Below, one piece after another: positions 49,760 to 59,673 of a stretch of DNA of 64,000 nucleotides (position 1 is the first letter of the stretch; each line of letters opens with the position of its first letter). A program made the position numbers and the translations under genes. Source of the stretch: Paenibacillus montanisoli (lineage in GTDB: Bacteria; Bacillota; Bacilli; Paenibacillales; Paenibacillaceae); NCBI RefSeq assembly GCF_003268025.1, contig NZ_QLUW01000001.1:1922001-1986000 (forward strand), given 5' to 3'. Below the pieces are notes generated by a model. It worked only from the letters and a program-made list of their open reading frames with translations, was not told where the DNA came from and did no database searches.

Positions 49760-49792
49760 AAAAAAGAGCAGCTGCCGGTCACGGCGGTCTGC
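49760..49792 (-). terminator. Weak hairpin after the epimerase gene
   Basis: GCAGCTGCCG/CGGCGGTCTGC imperfect hairpin with a T-rich tail on the minus strand. Confidence 0.5.
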
Positions 49793-49801
49793 CCCCAAGT
49801 T

Positions 49802-50644
49802 CTAAATTTGATCACGCCAAGCATGCTTGGGCTGCCAATTCAGCAGACGCTTTGCCTTCTCATTACTTAAGAAAGTTTCATTCCCTTGGAACGGTTGCCG
49901 GAAATCCGTGACATCCGGGTACCTAGCCGCTATCAAGTCTCGGCTCGCGATGTCCATGCTCGTATCGTCCGCCGCAAGATTAAGCGCCACGCTGCCCAGC
50001 CCGTCTGCCTCGATCGCCAGCTGAAATGCAACCGCCGCATCCCTTGCGTCGATATAACTCCATAAAATCCGATCGCGCTCAGCAGGATCGTGTATGAATT
50101 GCGGGAAGCGACTATAAGCGTCCGGTGCGATGACATTGCCGAGGCGGAACGAGACGATCTGCATGCCCGTGCGTCTGTGGAACATATCCGCTGTTTGTTC
50201 GTTCACAACCTTCGATAGGCCATAGCTATCCTGAGGTAGCTGAGGGTGCTCCTCATCCACCGGGACATATAGAGGACTAAAGCGTTCCATTGCGAAAACT
50301 AACCCGTAGGATGACTCGCTCGATGCAATGACGGCCTTGCGAATCCCCAAGCCTGCTGCCGCTTCCAACACATTGTACGTGGACATCACATTATTGCGAA
50401 ATGTTACTTCGTTCGGATGCGAATACGCGACGGGAATGGCGGCAAGGTGCACAACTGCGTCAGCTCCTGCCAAAACGCCATATACTTCACCCAAATCGGT
50501 CAAATCAACGATCACGGTTCTGCATAAGGCTTGTTTCGGATGTTTGAAGTCTGCATTTACCACTTCATAGCCTTGTTCGACGAAATGTTTTACCGCCCAT
50601 TCTCCCAGCATCCCGCTTCCGCCGGTAACTACTACTTTGGACAT
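49802..50644 (-). CDS. NAD-dependent epimerase/dehydratase family protein
   Basis: 280 residues, extended short-chain dehydrogenase: cofactor motif VTGGSGMLGEW at the N-terminus, VVHLAAIPVAYSHP, ASSESSYGL and catalytic YGLSKVVNE (Tyr-xxx-Lys). Probably acts on a nucleotide sugar or similar substrate, not determined. GAGGAG precedes the ATG. It follows an aldo/keto reductase gene by 24 bp on the same strand, so the two oxidoreductases may form an operon. Confidence 0.88.
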   Translation of the reverse strand: MSKVVVTGGSGMLGEWAVKHFVEQGYEVVNADFKHPKQALCRTVIVDLTDLGEVYGVLAGADAVVHLAAIPVAYSHPNEVTFRNNVMSTYNVLEAAAGLGIRKAVIASSESSYGLVFAMERFSPLYVPVDEEHPQLPQDSYGLSKVVNEQTADMFHRRTGMQIVSFRLGNVIAPDAYSRFPQFIHDPAERDRILWSYIDARDAAVAFQLAIEADGLGSVALNLAADDTSMDIASRDLIAARYPDVTDFRQPFQGNETFLSNEKAKRLLNWQPKHAWRDQI

Positions 50645-50668
50645 GTTCTATTTCTCCTCTATCGGCCG

Positions 50669-51607
50669 TTATGCCAGTATGCTTTCAATGCGCTCGATCA
50701 TGTCGGAGCTCAGCTGAACGCCGGCTGCCTTTACGTTCTCTTCTACCTGCTCAGGCCGGCTAGCTCCTACCAGGGCACTGCTTACGTTCGTCTGCCGCAA
50801 AATCCAAGCCAAAGCCAACTGTCCGACCGTCAGGTTCAGCTCGGCAGCCGCTTCGTTCAGTTGCTGCACCTTGGCGATTTTCTCTTCGGTGATACCCTTG
50901 CGCATCCCCTCCAGTTTGGACGCCCGGCTATCTGCAGGAAGGTTCTGCAAAGACACGTATTTGCCTGTTAGTAAGCCTTGAGCAAGTGGAGAGAAAACGA
51001 CTTGTCCGATCCCGCCACGCTCCCCGTAAGGAATGACTTCTTTCTCGATATAACGATTGAACATATTATAGACCGGTTGATTAGCCACTATACGATCGAG
51101 CAGGTAACGATCAGCGATCGCATGCGCTTCAGCCATCTGCGATGCCGTCCATTCGCTGACCCCTACATACAGCACTTTGCCCTGTCTTACCAAATCGTCC
51201 AATGCGCGAAGGGTTTCTTCCATCGGCGTGTTTGGATCGAATCGGTGGCAATAGTACAGATCGATATATTCGGCGCCCAGCCGCTTCAGGCTTGCATGGC
51301 ATTGCTCCATGATGTGCTTGCGCGACAGTCCACGGTCGTTAGGACCGTCGCCCATCTGCCCGAACACCTTGGTCGCTAGTACGTACGATTCGCGAGGGAA
51401 TGCCCGCAGCGTCTCACCCATGAGCTTCTCGGCCTCACCCCGCTCGTAGACATTCGCCGTATCGAAGAAATTAATGCCCAGCCCATAGGCGGTTTCAATG
51501 GATTTGACCGCGTTCTCCCGCTCGACATATCCTCCATAAGTCAGCCAACTGCCCAGACTAATCTCGCTGACCATTAAACCGCTCTTACCCAATTTCCGAT
51601 ATTGCAT
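50669..51607 (-). CDS. Aldo/keto reductase, YghZ/Kv-beta-like
   Basis: 312 residues from ATG 51607 (AGAGATGAG upstream; a longer frame to 51646 is less likely). Tetrad in context: FFDTANVYERG (Asp, Tyr), LATKVFG (Lys) and DLYYCHRFDPNTP (His). SPLAQGLLTGKY and GASRPEQVEEN support the voltage-gated-channel-beta-like group, including methylglyoxal reductases. First gene of the pair with the epimerase downstream. Confidence 0.92.
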   Translation of the reverse strand: MQYRKLGKSGLMVSEISLGSWLTYGGYVERENAVKSIETAYGLGINFFDTANVYERGEAEKLMGETLRAFPRESYVLATKVFGQMGDGPNDRGLSRKHIMEQCHASLKRLGAEYIDLYYCHRFDPNTPMEETLRALDDLVRQGKVLYVGVSEWTASQMAEAHAIADRYLLDRIVANQPVYNMFNRYIEKEVIPYGERGGIGQVVFSPLAQGLLTGKYVSLQNLPADSRASKLEGMRKGITEEKIAKVQQLNEAAAELNLTVGQLALAWILRQTNVSSALVGASRPEQVEENVKAAGVQLSSDMIERIESILA

Positions 51608-51761
51608 GTTCGGCTCATCTCTCTTTCTGCTCGGATTTGCCCTCAACTGGACTCGTTAACTATTATAAGTAAGTAGGATGCATAACGTAAGAAGTGAAAA
51701 TATTATCACTAAATTATACGTTCTATATCTACTATACTTTAGATAACCACCATGTCCCATT

Positions 51762-52442
51762 TCATTTGCGTTTCCCTAAGAAAAGTTGACTCACTCGTTT
51801 AGAGAAGTCTTCTATTCCAAAGCTTGCCGTATCAATCCGGTTATACCAGTTCGTTATGGTTTCCAGGATCCATAAAGGTACCTGAACCTCGCTTATCAGA
51901 GGATAAAAATGTTTGTAGGTCCATACCAAGTGTTCCCATCGACTATCGTTTCCTTCCTTGATATATTCCGATACATCAAGAACCTTTCCTCTTCCATCTT
52001 GTAAAAGAACATTTTTTAGATGAATATCCCTTGGGTTCAGCCCTTGACTGCGGACAAACTCTCTTGCATTTTCAACATCTTGTATCACTTGCTCTGGAAC
52101 GCGGACACCTTGAAGTAGACAATCATATAAGGTAACTCCTTGTTCAAAACTTAATACCAAGTAGTTGGGTCCGGCTCCATAACATTTGGGGAAATACTGT
52201 GATCCTTTTAAGCGTTCGTATATACCTGCTTCCACTTCCTTTTTCTCTAATGCCTGAGAGGAATACACTTTGTATGCGTAATTAGGGGTGTGCAGGTAAT
52301 AAAAGACCGCGGCATCCGTTCCGATACCGATGCAACGCAAATCTTCTGAAAAACCAATGACGGAAACAGGCTTATTGTGTTCATGTCCAATGACCTCAAT
52401 ATCCCTCAATGCTTCCTCAACTTGTTTCCAGTCCGCTATCAT
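51762..52442 (-). CDS. Protein-kinase-fold protein (YrzF-like)
   Basis: 226 residues with a minimal kinase fold: ATP-loop region IGIGTDAAVFYYL, Lys in YAYKVYS, catalytic loop NPRDIHLKNVLL (Asp and Asn in place) and a modified DFG, LDVSE. Related to the small serine/threonine kinase-like YrzF/YbdM group in Bacilli, with no known substrate. AAGGAG lies nine bases before ATG 52442; ATG 52448 is the alternative. Confidence 0.72.
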   Translation of the reverse strand: MIADWKQVEEALRDIEVIGHEHNKPVSVIGFSEDLRCIGIGTDAAVFYYLHTPNYAYKVYSSQALEKKEVEAGIYERLKGSQYFPKCYGAGPNYLVLSFEQGVTLYDCLLQGVRVPEQVIQDVENAREFVRSQGLNPRDIHLKNVLLQDGRGKVLDVSEYIKEGNDSRWEHLVWTYKHFYPLISEVQVPLWILETITNWYNRIDTASFGIEDFSKRVSQLFLGKRK

Positions 52443-52448
52443 AACCAT

Positions 52449-52769
52449 CTTCTCCTTCTTGTTCTGTCATGATTTACGTCGAAGGATTCATTTTCATATC
52501 CATAATTATATAACGCTTAACATGTGATAACCGTTGCAACTGTCCTGCCAGTTCGAATGATGAGGCTAACAGAACTTACTGTCCGACCTCATATGAAAAA
52601 AGCCGCAACCACGCGGCTTCTTAAGCATTTATCTACAATACCCATAACCCCAGCCTTTCGAACCAGGTTGTCAGTTTCATTGGCCGCTAAAAGCTAAACA
52701 AGCCGCCGATGGATCGGCAGCCTGTTATTGTTGTATTAGCTTTCATGATTAGCCCCACTATTCGATGAA
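52449..52769. other. Intergenic region with two terminator-like hairpins
   Basis: No gene seen. Minus-strand hairpins at 52597-52623 (AAGCCGCGTGGTTGCGGCTTTTTT) and 52700-52735 (GCCGCCGAT/ATCGGCAGC, AACAGGCTGCC family) lie downstream of the PhyH gene. Confidence 0.65.
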
Positions 52770-53501
52770 TCAGACTGTCGGAACATAGACGCACTTCCCG
52801 TCGCGCGCAAGTACTGGACCGTTCGCATATACTTGACCGGTTTCCGGATTTTTCGCTCCCGCATGCGAATATTGCATGATATAGGCTTTTCGCACATCTT
52901 GACTCAAATTCGGAGTACTCCGATGAAAGAGGAGGGATGAGAACGCGACCATGCTGCCTTTTTTTAGCGGCACTGCAAGCCCAGGATTTTCACCGAAATA
53001 ACACAGAAGGCCGGTTATCGTCTCCTTGTGCTCCACTACGCCTTGTTTGTGCGACTCCGGCATCACCCAGACGCATCCGTTCTCGATGGTCGCATCCGTC
53101 AACGCGAGCCAGCAGGTCAAATAATGACGGGGTTCGATGGGAGCGTAGCCATTGTCCTGATGCCAAGGGAAGTCGCGCTTCGCTTCCGGTTTTTTATAAA
53201 CCGATTGGTCCCAGTACAGTTGGATATCCGGTCCGAGGAGGGCGGTGGAAATATCGACGAATTTTTGCTGGCAGGCAAACTTTTGCACATAAGGATCGAT
53301 CAAGTTTGTATTAGCCCTGAACGTGATTTGGTTAGGGATGTTGATCCATTGAGCCCCGTTGGTGCGCAGAAAACGCTCATATTCTTCGTCGTATTTATCC
53401 AATCGTTCTCTAAGTTCATCGATTTCCTTCTCATCAAACAAATCCTCGAAAATAATGAAACCCGACTCTTCGTATTGCTTTAATTGTTCTTGTGTAAGCA
53501 T
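52770..53501 (-). CDS. Phytanoyl-CoA dioxygenase (PhyH) family protein
   Basis: 243 residues, Fe(II)/2-oxoglutarate-dependent oxygenase fold. Iron ligands His114 and Asp116 in FPWHQDNGYA and His193 in SLLFHRSTPN; Arg204 is a likely 2-oxoglutarate ligand. The substrate is unknown; bacterial members hydroxylate diverse small molecules. It is the last gene behind a sugar ABC importer on the same strand (88 bp after the permease), a recurrent association for catabolic clusters but not proof of joint function. Confidence 0.87.
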   Translation of the reverse strand: MLTQEQLKQYEESGFIIFEDLFDEKEIDELRERLDKYDEEYERFLRTNGAQWINIPNQITFRANTNLIDPYVQKFACQQKFVDISTALLGPDIQLYWDQSVYKKPEAKRDFPWHQDNGYAPIEPRHYLTCWLALTDATIENGCVWVMPESHKQGVVEHKETITGLLCYFGENPGLAVPLKKGSMVAFSSLLFHRSTPNLSQDVRKAYIMQYSHAGAKNPETGQVYANGPVLARDGKCVYVPTV

Positions 53502-53588
53502 GTCGTCCTCTCCTTTTGCTAGCTTTCAGCGCCAATCTGCAGAACGGAAACATCCGCTCTCGGCATTCGGACTTTGGTGCCATACAAT

Positions 53589-54506
53589 CTATCCCTTAAT
53601 TGAACCGATCGTCAGGCCCTTTACAAAATACTTTTGCACATAAGGATATACGAGTAAGATCGGGCCGATCGTTACGCAGACCGTCGCCAGTTGAACGCCC
53701 ATAGCCGGAACGTTCGTGACAATATTGACATCGGTTCCTTGAACATAACGCTGTACATCAATATTAGACATCAGACTCCGGATCATAATTTGCAGCGGAT
53801 GGAGCTCCTCTTTATCCACAAACAACATCGCATAGAACCATTCATTCCAATAACGTAACGAAACGAACAAACCAACGGTCGCGATCACAGGTTTGGATAT
53901 CGGCATATAAATCCTGAAGAAAATATAACTTTCACTGGCCCCGTCAATCGTTGCGGCCTCATTGATCTCATATGGGATGGTGCGAAAATAAGATACCATT
54001 AAAAAAGCGTTCCACGGCCCGAATAGTCCAGGCAAGATGATGGCCCAGAGGGTATCCTTAAGATGCAGCCAATTGACCACTAATATATAGAACCCTACCA
54101 GCCCGGGACCAAACAACATTGTAAAGTACACAATAAACGATAGAACGCCACGATATTTAATTTTACGGTTGGCCATAACATAAGCCATCATCGACGTAAT
54201 CAGAACGCTTAGAAACGTGCCGACTACCGTTATGATGATGGTATTTTTATAACTCACAAATACTTGTTCGCCCGACAAAAGAAACCGGTAAGAATTTAAA
54301 CTGATTTCTTGGGGAAACAAGGAAAACCCTTGAGACCGGAGACTTCCTTCCGCGGTAAACGAACCAATGACGACAAGCCAAAACGGGATTACGCAGATGA
54401 GCGAAAGAAGCATAACCCAAACGTACATAGACAAGTGAAACAATTTTTCGGATATCGTTGCATCCTCTGCAATCCGTTTCGTTGTAAAGGCAGACTTATA
54501 TGGCAT
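53589..54506 (-). CDS. Carbohydrate ABC transporter permease (LplC-like)
   Basis: 305 residues, six membrane helices, with the EAA loop YEINEAATIDGASESYIFFRI that contacts the ATPase. Start LSMYVWVMLLSLICVIPFWLVV and end VYPYVQKYFVKGLTIGSIKG are typical of LplC/YtcP permeases of the CUT1 family. ATG 54506 with GGGGGAG upstream, 13 bp after the LplB-like gene. Confidence 0.92.
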   Translation of the reverse strand: MPYKSAFTTKRIAEDATISEKLFHLSMYVWVMLLSLICVIPFWLVVIGSFTAEGSLRSQGFSLFPQEISLNSYRFLLSGEQVFVSYKNTIIITVVGTFLSVLITSMMAYVMANRKIKYRGVLSFIVYFTMLFGPGLVGFYILVVNWLHLKDTLWAIILPGLFGPWNAFLMVSYFRTIPYEINEAATIDGASESYIFFRIYMPISKPVIATVGLFVSLRYWNEWFYAMLFVDKEELHPLQIMIRSLMSNIDVQRYVQGTDVNIVTNVPAMGVQLATVCVTIGPILLVYPYVQKYFVKGLTIGSIKG

Positions 54507-54519
54507 GTTACGGCTCCCC

Positions 54520-55443
54520 CTACCACAAGCTTGAATCCTTATCTAATTTTCTGGTCATCCAATTCACTGTACAAATGCAAATCAGTCCCATACAGGATTG
54601 CCATAATACGATTGCGGCGGATGAAGAGAAATTGCTGCGAAGTCCACGATAGACATAAGTGTCGATAACGTCCGTTGTCGGAAAGAGCAGCGCGTTCTCA
54701 CCGACTATCGAATAAATCAAGCCGAAATCCCCATAGAAGATACCTCCTACCGCAAGCAAAGTCAGCATGATCACCGTCGGACGCAGCAAAGGAAGAGTAA
54801 TGAACCAGATTTGCTTTAAACGGTTCGCGCCGTCTATTCTCGCGCTTTCATAGTACTCTCCGGAAATCCCGGACATGGCGGCCAAGTAGATGATTGCCCC
54901 TGCTCCTACTCCTTTCCATACTTGTATAGTCGTAATAATCGCCGGCCAATATTGCGGCGAAGCATACCATGAGACGCCATCCGTACCTAATTGCGTCAGA
55001 ACATTGTTTATAAGCCCGTCTCTTGTACTGAGTAAAGCAAATACCATATAGGCTACAACCACCCATGAAAGAAAAAAAGGCAGGAAAATAAACGATTGGG
55101 ATATTTTTTTAAAGAGCACGAATCGAATCTCGTTCAAAAACACGGCCGTAATTATAGCAAATATCGTGCCGAAAAAGATGTTCAAAAAATTCAAATATAG
55201 CGTATTCCAAGTAACCGTAATCCAGTAGTCATTCAAAAAGAAAAAATAAAAATGCTTGAAACCGACCCACTCGCTGCCCCATAGACCCTCGGTTGGCCTG
55301 AAATTCTTGAACGCAATAAGATGTCCGAACATAGGGACATAGGCAAAGACGATCAAATAGATTAAAGCCGGCAGAGCAAGTAAATAGAGATGGATATTTC
55401 TTCTTATCTCCTGAATCGATCTAGTCAGCAAAATCGTCGACAC
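54520..55443 (-). CDS. Carbohydrate ABC transporter permease (LplB-like)
   Basis: 307 residues, six membrane helices, EAA loop EYYESARIDGANRLKQIWFI and the LplB-type start LLALPALIYLIVFAYVPMFGHLIAFKNF. The start is uncertain: GTG 55443 directly abuts AAAGGA, while TTG 55431 is better spaced. Forms the membrane channel with the LplC-like protein. No ATPase gene is present; this family usually borrows a shared MsmX-type ATPase encoded elsewhere. Confidence 0.9.
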   Translation of the reverse strand: MSTILLTRSIQEIRRNIHLYLLALPALIYLIVFAYVPMFGHLIAFKNFRPTEGLWGSEWVGFKHFYFFFLNDYWITVTWNTLYLNFLNIFFGTIFAIITAVFLNEIRFVLFKKISQSFIFLPFFLSWVVVAYMVFALLSTRDGLINNVLTQLGTDGVSWYASPQYWPAIITTIQVWKGVGAGAIIYLAAMSGISGEYYESARIDGANRLKQIWFITLPLLRPTVIMLTLLAVGGIFYGDFGLIYSIVGENALLFPTTDVIDTYVYRGLRSNFSSSAAIVLWQSCMGLICICTVNWMTRKLDKDSSLW

Positions 55444-55538
55444 TCCTTTCTTGTGGATTGTTTACTCGCTTATCCCCGGCCGGACCGCTAAGATTCAACG
55501 AATGCCCGCCGGGGATGCGACTGTTAGAGTAACTTACG

Positions 55539-57092
55539 CTACTGCTTGTTTTGAAGGAACTCATCGATTTGTCTCTGAGCTTCCTCCTGAACCTTTTTGG
55601 TGAAAGGGGCCGCTTTTTCTTTATACTCTTCCCATGTTTTCTCGGGATCTACCGTTCCGTAAAATAAGGGTCCGCTGATAGCGGAAAATAAAGCGGCAAC
55701 CTGTTCGCTTTCGGCTTTTACTTTCGTATCATCGAAAGTAAAACCGGTTAATTTGTCTTCAATAAAGTTGTTCGGATCCTTGGACCAAAGGTTCCAACCG
55801 CGGATCTCCTCGGACTGGGCCGCATTTTCGCGGTTGCTTTCGGGATTCCAAATCCATGCATAAGGGAACCAAGGATAAAGTTCGTCAAGCTCTTTATAAG
55901 CATCCGTTCCCACGGCTTCCCAATGCTTACCCTCAATGCCATATGCCAATAAATCATAGTTTTCTTTTTCATTTGCCCAATTTAGAAACATAATGGCCCG
56001 TTCCTTATTCTTGCTGCTGACCGGAACATGCATGAAGTTCCATTGTTTGAAATCAGAGACCATCTTTTTATTTTTGTCGAAGAAGGTCACAAATTCCGCT
56101 TCTGCCGCAGGGTCTACGGACTTCAGTGCATCAACGACCGCTTTGGGCAAGTCAAAGCCATTAGCTGAAGCGGAAGCTGCTTTTCCCGCTTTAAAGGCTT
56201 CAACGCCGCTTCCGGAAGCCAGAACATCCTGGTCGATTATTTTGTCTGTAAACCACTTGCGTACGGTCAGAATAGCCTCCCAGAATTTAGGATCTCTTTC
56301 TTCAAACATGTTATATGCTTTTCCATCATTATTTTTATAGTACAGTGTATAGCCACCCCAGAAATTTTTGATATGCGTATCCTGGTCTGCAAGGAGCTGG
56401 AAACTTACCAAATCCAGTCCGCCCGGGTGGATCGGTGAAATTTTCGGTTCATTTTCTTTCACGGCGTATAAAAATTTCTCAAAATCGTCCCAGGTTTGAA
56501 TAGGGGGAATCCCCAGCTTTTCCCGTAAATCTTTGCGGATATAGTATCCGCGTCCCGAAACGTTGTAAACTCCTAGCGGGATACCGTAAACCTTGCCGAA
56601 CAGCTTATTGGCCTCCCACATTTGCTCAGGACGGGACGATTTGATCGTAGGTCCATATTTGTCCAGCAATGCTTCCAATGGTTCATAGTACCCTGCTTGA
56701 ATCATTGCCGTTTGGATATTCCACGGAGCGTCGAAAACCAAATCGTAATCCTCTCCCGCAGCCAACGAAACCTGCAATTTCTTCCCATAATCCGCCCACC
56801 CGACGAATGTCATGTCTAGTTTCACGTTCAACGTGTCGGCCATTCTCTTCTCCGCTTCGGCCAATACTTCTCCCAAATTATTCGGCTTATCCCCGGGGAC
56901 TAGAATTTTTAGGGTGACCGGTTCTAACGGTTCAGGCTCGGCTTGCTCAGTTGCAGAGTTGTTTGTTGTCGATGCTGCTGCATCTGATGCCGGCTCGGAT
57001 TTGCCAGATTCATCTTTACTACATGCAACAACCCCAGAAAAAACTAGCAGTACGGCCAAAAGCATAACAAAGAACTTTTTTCTCTTCTGCAT
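55539..57092 (-). CDS. Extracellular sugar-binding lipoprotein (LplA-like)
   Basis: 517 residues. Lipoprotein signal with lipobox VVAC (Cys24), a Ser/Ala/Glu-rich linker, then a family-1 solute-binding fold (VTLKILVPGDKPNNLGEVLA; LQVSLAAGEDYDLVFDAPW; a C-terminal NKERAIMFLNWANEKENYDL). Length is typical for LplA/YtcQ-type proteins that bind complex or aminosugar oligosaccharides. First gene of the transporter set, followed by the two permeases and the PhyH gene. Confidence 0.92.
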   Translation of the reverse strand: MQKRKKFFVMLLAVLLVFSGVVACSKDESGKSEPASDAAASTTNNSATEQAEPEPLEPVTLKILVPGDKPNNLGEVLAEAEKRMADTLNVKLDMTFVGWADYGKKLQVSLAAGEDYDLVFDAPWNIQTAMIQAGYYEPLEALLDKYGPTIKSSRPEQMWEANKLFGKVYGIPLGVYNVSGRGYYIRKDLREKLGIPPIQTWDDFEKFLYAVKENEPKISPIHPGGLDLVSFQLLADQDTHIKNFWGGYTLYYKNNDGKAYNMFEERDPKFWEAILTVRKWFTDKIIDQDVLASGSGVEAFKAGKAASASANGFDLPKAVVDALKSVDPAAEAEFVTFFDKNKKMVSDFKQWNFMHVPVSSKNKERAIMFLNWANEKENYDLLAYGIEGKHWEAVGTDAYKELDELYPWFPYAWIWNPESNRENAAQSEEIRGWNLWSKDPNNFIEDKLTGFTFDDTKVKAESEQVAALFSAISGPLFYGTVDPEKTWEEYKEKAAPFTKKVQEEAQRQIDEFLQNKQ

Positions 57093-57265
57093 GAATGCGC
57101 CTCCCCAAGAGATTTAGGTCACACCCCGTTCATTATCAACGTGTGGGTCCATGACTAGAAATGTAGCTAAAGCTTAGCTGGTTGTATAGTTCTCATTCTT
57201 CGGAATCAGTTCTGAATCCACTAAAACTAGGGGTACTTATTTTAATATCAGTCCTGAATGACACA

Positions 57266-57296
57266 AAAAAACCGGAACCGTACGGCCCGGAATGTA
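57266..57296 (-). terminator. Terminator after the AraC regulator gene
   Basis: CCGGGCCGTAC/GTACGGTTCCGG-type hairpin with seven T on the minus strand. It separates the regulator gene from the solute-binding gene, which must therefore have its own promoter in 57093-57250. Confidence 0.75.
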
Positions 57297-57306
57297 ATGA
57301 AACGGC

Positions 57307-59631
57307 TCATAGAAATTTCCCTCCCTCCATTGCATCTCTGTATTGAGCCGGAGTCATCCCTGTCATCTTCTTGAATGTTGTATAGAAGTGGCTCTTCGTC
57401 TGAAACCCGGTTTGTTCGGCAATTTCAGATATTGACCAGTCTGTTGTAATTAATAAATTTTGTACATGCTTGATTCTTAAATCTAAAATAAAGTTCGATA
57501 CGGAAAGGTCCATGACGTCTTTAAAGATCTGAAGCACATAATTTTCCGAAAGGGATACATGACTGGAGATCATTTGAATGGACAGCATCGGATTGAATAG
57601 ATTTTTCTTGATATATTCAATAATTTCTGAAATTAGTTCCTCTTTGCGGTTGTGTTTTTTTCTCTGCTGCATTTGCTCCATATAAGAAAGGAGCTGTGAT
57701 TCCAACCACTCCGCCGCTTCTTTAATTGTTTCAAAATGACTCAATTGTTCCTCAATGCCCGTGATCCCTTGAGCTAGATTGATTTGTTTAAATGATTTAT
57801 AAATCCAATAAGTGATTTGGATTAGCTGCAGCTTGCATTCCGTGTAGGGGAGCGCATACATGTGGGATATCAGGATGTTCAAGCAATTCTTCATCTGATC
57901 TTTTTGACCTAGCCGCGTGCAATTCAACATTTCATCCAATACTTGCTCGTCTAATAAAGTGAGGCTCACCGGTTTTGGTTCGGGATGATCCTCCTCGTGG
58001 TAAATACGTTCCTGGCCTGTAATAAATTTCATCATGGATAGCTCATATATATTTTCGTACACGAAATGCAAATCCGCTTCATGCGCCTGAGGCTTGCTTA
58101 CAGCTATACTTGCGGAAATATGTATCCAGTGGAGTAATTGTTTCTTTATTTCCAAGAACATTGAAGTTAACTCGGTTTTTTCATATTGCATGGAATCAAT
58201 CAGAAGAACGATGTGATCCGATGCAAAATCGATTACCTCCCCTTTTTCCGCTTTATTTCCCAAAACTTCAATGGCAATGTTCCCCATCGCATACTTTAAC
58301 AGTTTTCTGGAAGAAAAATCATAGGCATCCGAGAACGAGGGATAGGCATCGATTCGGATGACGGCCAATCGGATGTGCTCGGAATGTAATAGGTCCGATT
58401 CCCTGCTTAAATATTCTTTTATCGGCTTGGTCAGCTTACCGCTCAAAACCCATTGTCGAATATACTCTTCTTTAACCAAGCTTTGATTGCTTTTCATGGC
58501 GTGGTCAAGCTGATCGATTTTGCCAAGCAGCGTATCAAAACTATGTTTAATAACCTCAACTTCATTAAAATGACGAGCAGTTTCCCTGCCGACTGCATCT
58601 ATTTTAAATTTTTGCTGAATTTGCTGAACCAGTTCACTAAATGGCTTGTAATTTTTTCTCGAAATCCAGAATGACATGATCACCGCAGTCACAAGCAGAA
58701 TAACGCATGACCATATGATTTTATTTTGAAACCCATTTAAATTCTTTTCCCACTGTTCTGTAGGCGTGATATGAAGAAGAATCCAGCCGATCGTTTCCAT
58801 GTCTGCATAGCGAACGGAATAATTTTTGCCCGCAAAGTTCCAATCAAACCGCCCGAATCGGTCTTTTACGTAATTGGACTTGGCAATTTTGAAATATTCG
58901 CTCTTTTGGTGTCCTAATACGACCTCTCCGCTGTAATTGATCAGCATGACCTCGCTGCGCGCGCTTTCGTTCCATTGCAGCAAGTAGGTTTCCAAAAGCT
59001 GATTGTTCAGTAAAAGAATCAAGTAGCCATTCTCAAGTTTATTCGAAGGCACCGACGGAATGATCAAGGCAAGAGCCTGCGTCTTGCTTCGGTTCGAGTC
59101 CAAGCCGGGCTGGGCGCTCGTCATTTCATGACTGATAAATCTTAAAAAGTGAGGCCGATTGTTCTGAACAAGATGAAGCATTTCCTGGTCGAAAAAATCA
59201 TCGAATACACTGATCCCGACTTTTCTCGAATCTCCGGCGATTTCCCCCTGGGAATAAATAACTCGCTTTGTTGAAAAATTTATTAAATACGCGGAATGGA
59301 TAAACGGCTCCGTATTGAGATACCATCGAATCGCTTCATTGGCTTTGTATTGCAAGGTAGGGCTTTCTTCTTGCGCGATTAACCAGCTTCGGATTCTCTG
59401 ATCCTCATAAATTTGAAGACCGCTTGTCTGGATATTTTTCAATACGAACTCCGTGTTTTGGATGGTTTGATTCATTTTATCGAGCGTGAACCTATCAATA
59501 TCTTCCAGAGCGTATTGTGAGAATTGCCTGGTTAAAAATAATGAAAAAGGAATAATGATCATGGTAAAAAAAATCGTCATGATCAGGAAAATTCGAATGT
59601 ACATCTGTTTCAGAGAGATTTCATTGAGCAT
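57307..59631 (-). CDS. Membrane-bound AraC family regulator of the ABC importer
   Basis: 774 residues from ATG 59631 (GGAGGAAG upstream). Membrane helix at about 8-35, a large extracytoplasmic sensor domain, a second helix at about 285-305, a cytoplasmic region and a C-terminal AraC domain with two helix-turn-helices (SIQMISSHVSLSENYVLQIF; WSISEIAEQTGFQTKSHFYT, then KKMTGMTPAQYR). This architecture (YesN/YtdP type) regulates adjacent Lpl-type sugar transporters in Paenibacillus. A cre-like site just upstream suggests CcpA control. Confidence 0.92.
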   Translation of the reverse strand: MLNEISLKQMYIRIFLIMTIFFTMIIIPFSLFLTRQFSQYALEDIDRFTLDKMNQTIQNTEFVLKNIQTSGLQIYEDQRIRSWLIAQEESPTLQYKANEAIRWYLNTEPFIHSAYLINFSTKRVIYSQGEIAGDSRKVGISVFDDFFDQEMLHLVQNNRPHFLRFISHEMTSAQPGLDSNRSKTQALALIIPSVPSNKLENGYLILLLNNQLLETYLLQWNESARSEVMLINYSGEVVLGHQKSEYFKIAKSNYVKDRFGRFDWNFAGKNYSVRYADMETIGWILLHITPTEQWEKNLNGFQNKIIWSCVILLVTAVIMSFWISRKNYKPFSELVQQIQQKFKIDAVGRETARHFNEVEVIKHSFDTLLGKIDQLDHAMKSNQSLVKEEYIRQWVLSGKLTKPIKEYLSRESDLLHSEHIRLAVIRIDAYPSFSDAYDFSSRKLLKYAMGNIAIEVLGNKAEKGEVIDFASDHIVLLIDSMQYEKTELTSMFLEIKKQLLHWIHISASIAVSKPQAHEADLHFVYENIYELSMMKFITGQERIYHEEDHPEPKPVSLTLLDEQVLDEMLNCTRLGQKDQMKNCLNILISHMYALPYTECKLQLIQITYWIYKSFKQINLAQGITGIEEQLSHFETIKEAAEWLESQLLSYMEQMQQRKKHNRKEELISEIIEYIKKNLFNPMLSIQMISSHVSLSENYVLQIFKDVMDLSVSNFILDLRIKHVQNLLITTDWSISEIAEQTGFQTKSHFYTTFKKMTGMTPAQYRDAMEGGKFL

Positions 59632-59656
59632 AGATGTGCTTCCTCCGCAAGATTCA

Positions 59657-59673
59657 TTGAAAGCGCTTTCCAA
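59657..59673. promoter_or_regulatory. Candidate cre (CcpA) site upstream of the AraC regulator
   Basis: TTGAAAGCGCTTTCCAA: a perfect 12-base palindrome GAAAGCGCTTTC within a good match to the cre consensus. It lies 26 bp upstream of the chosen start, just before the ribosome-binding site, so binding of CcpA could block transcription. Confidence 0.72.
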
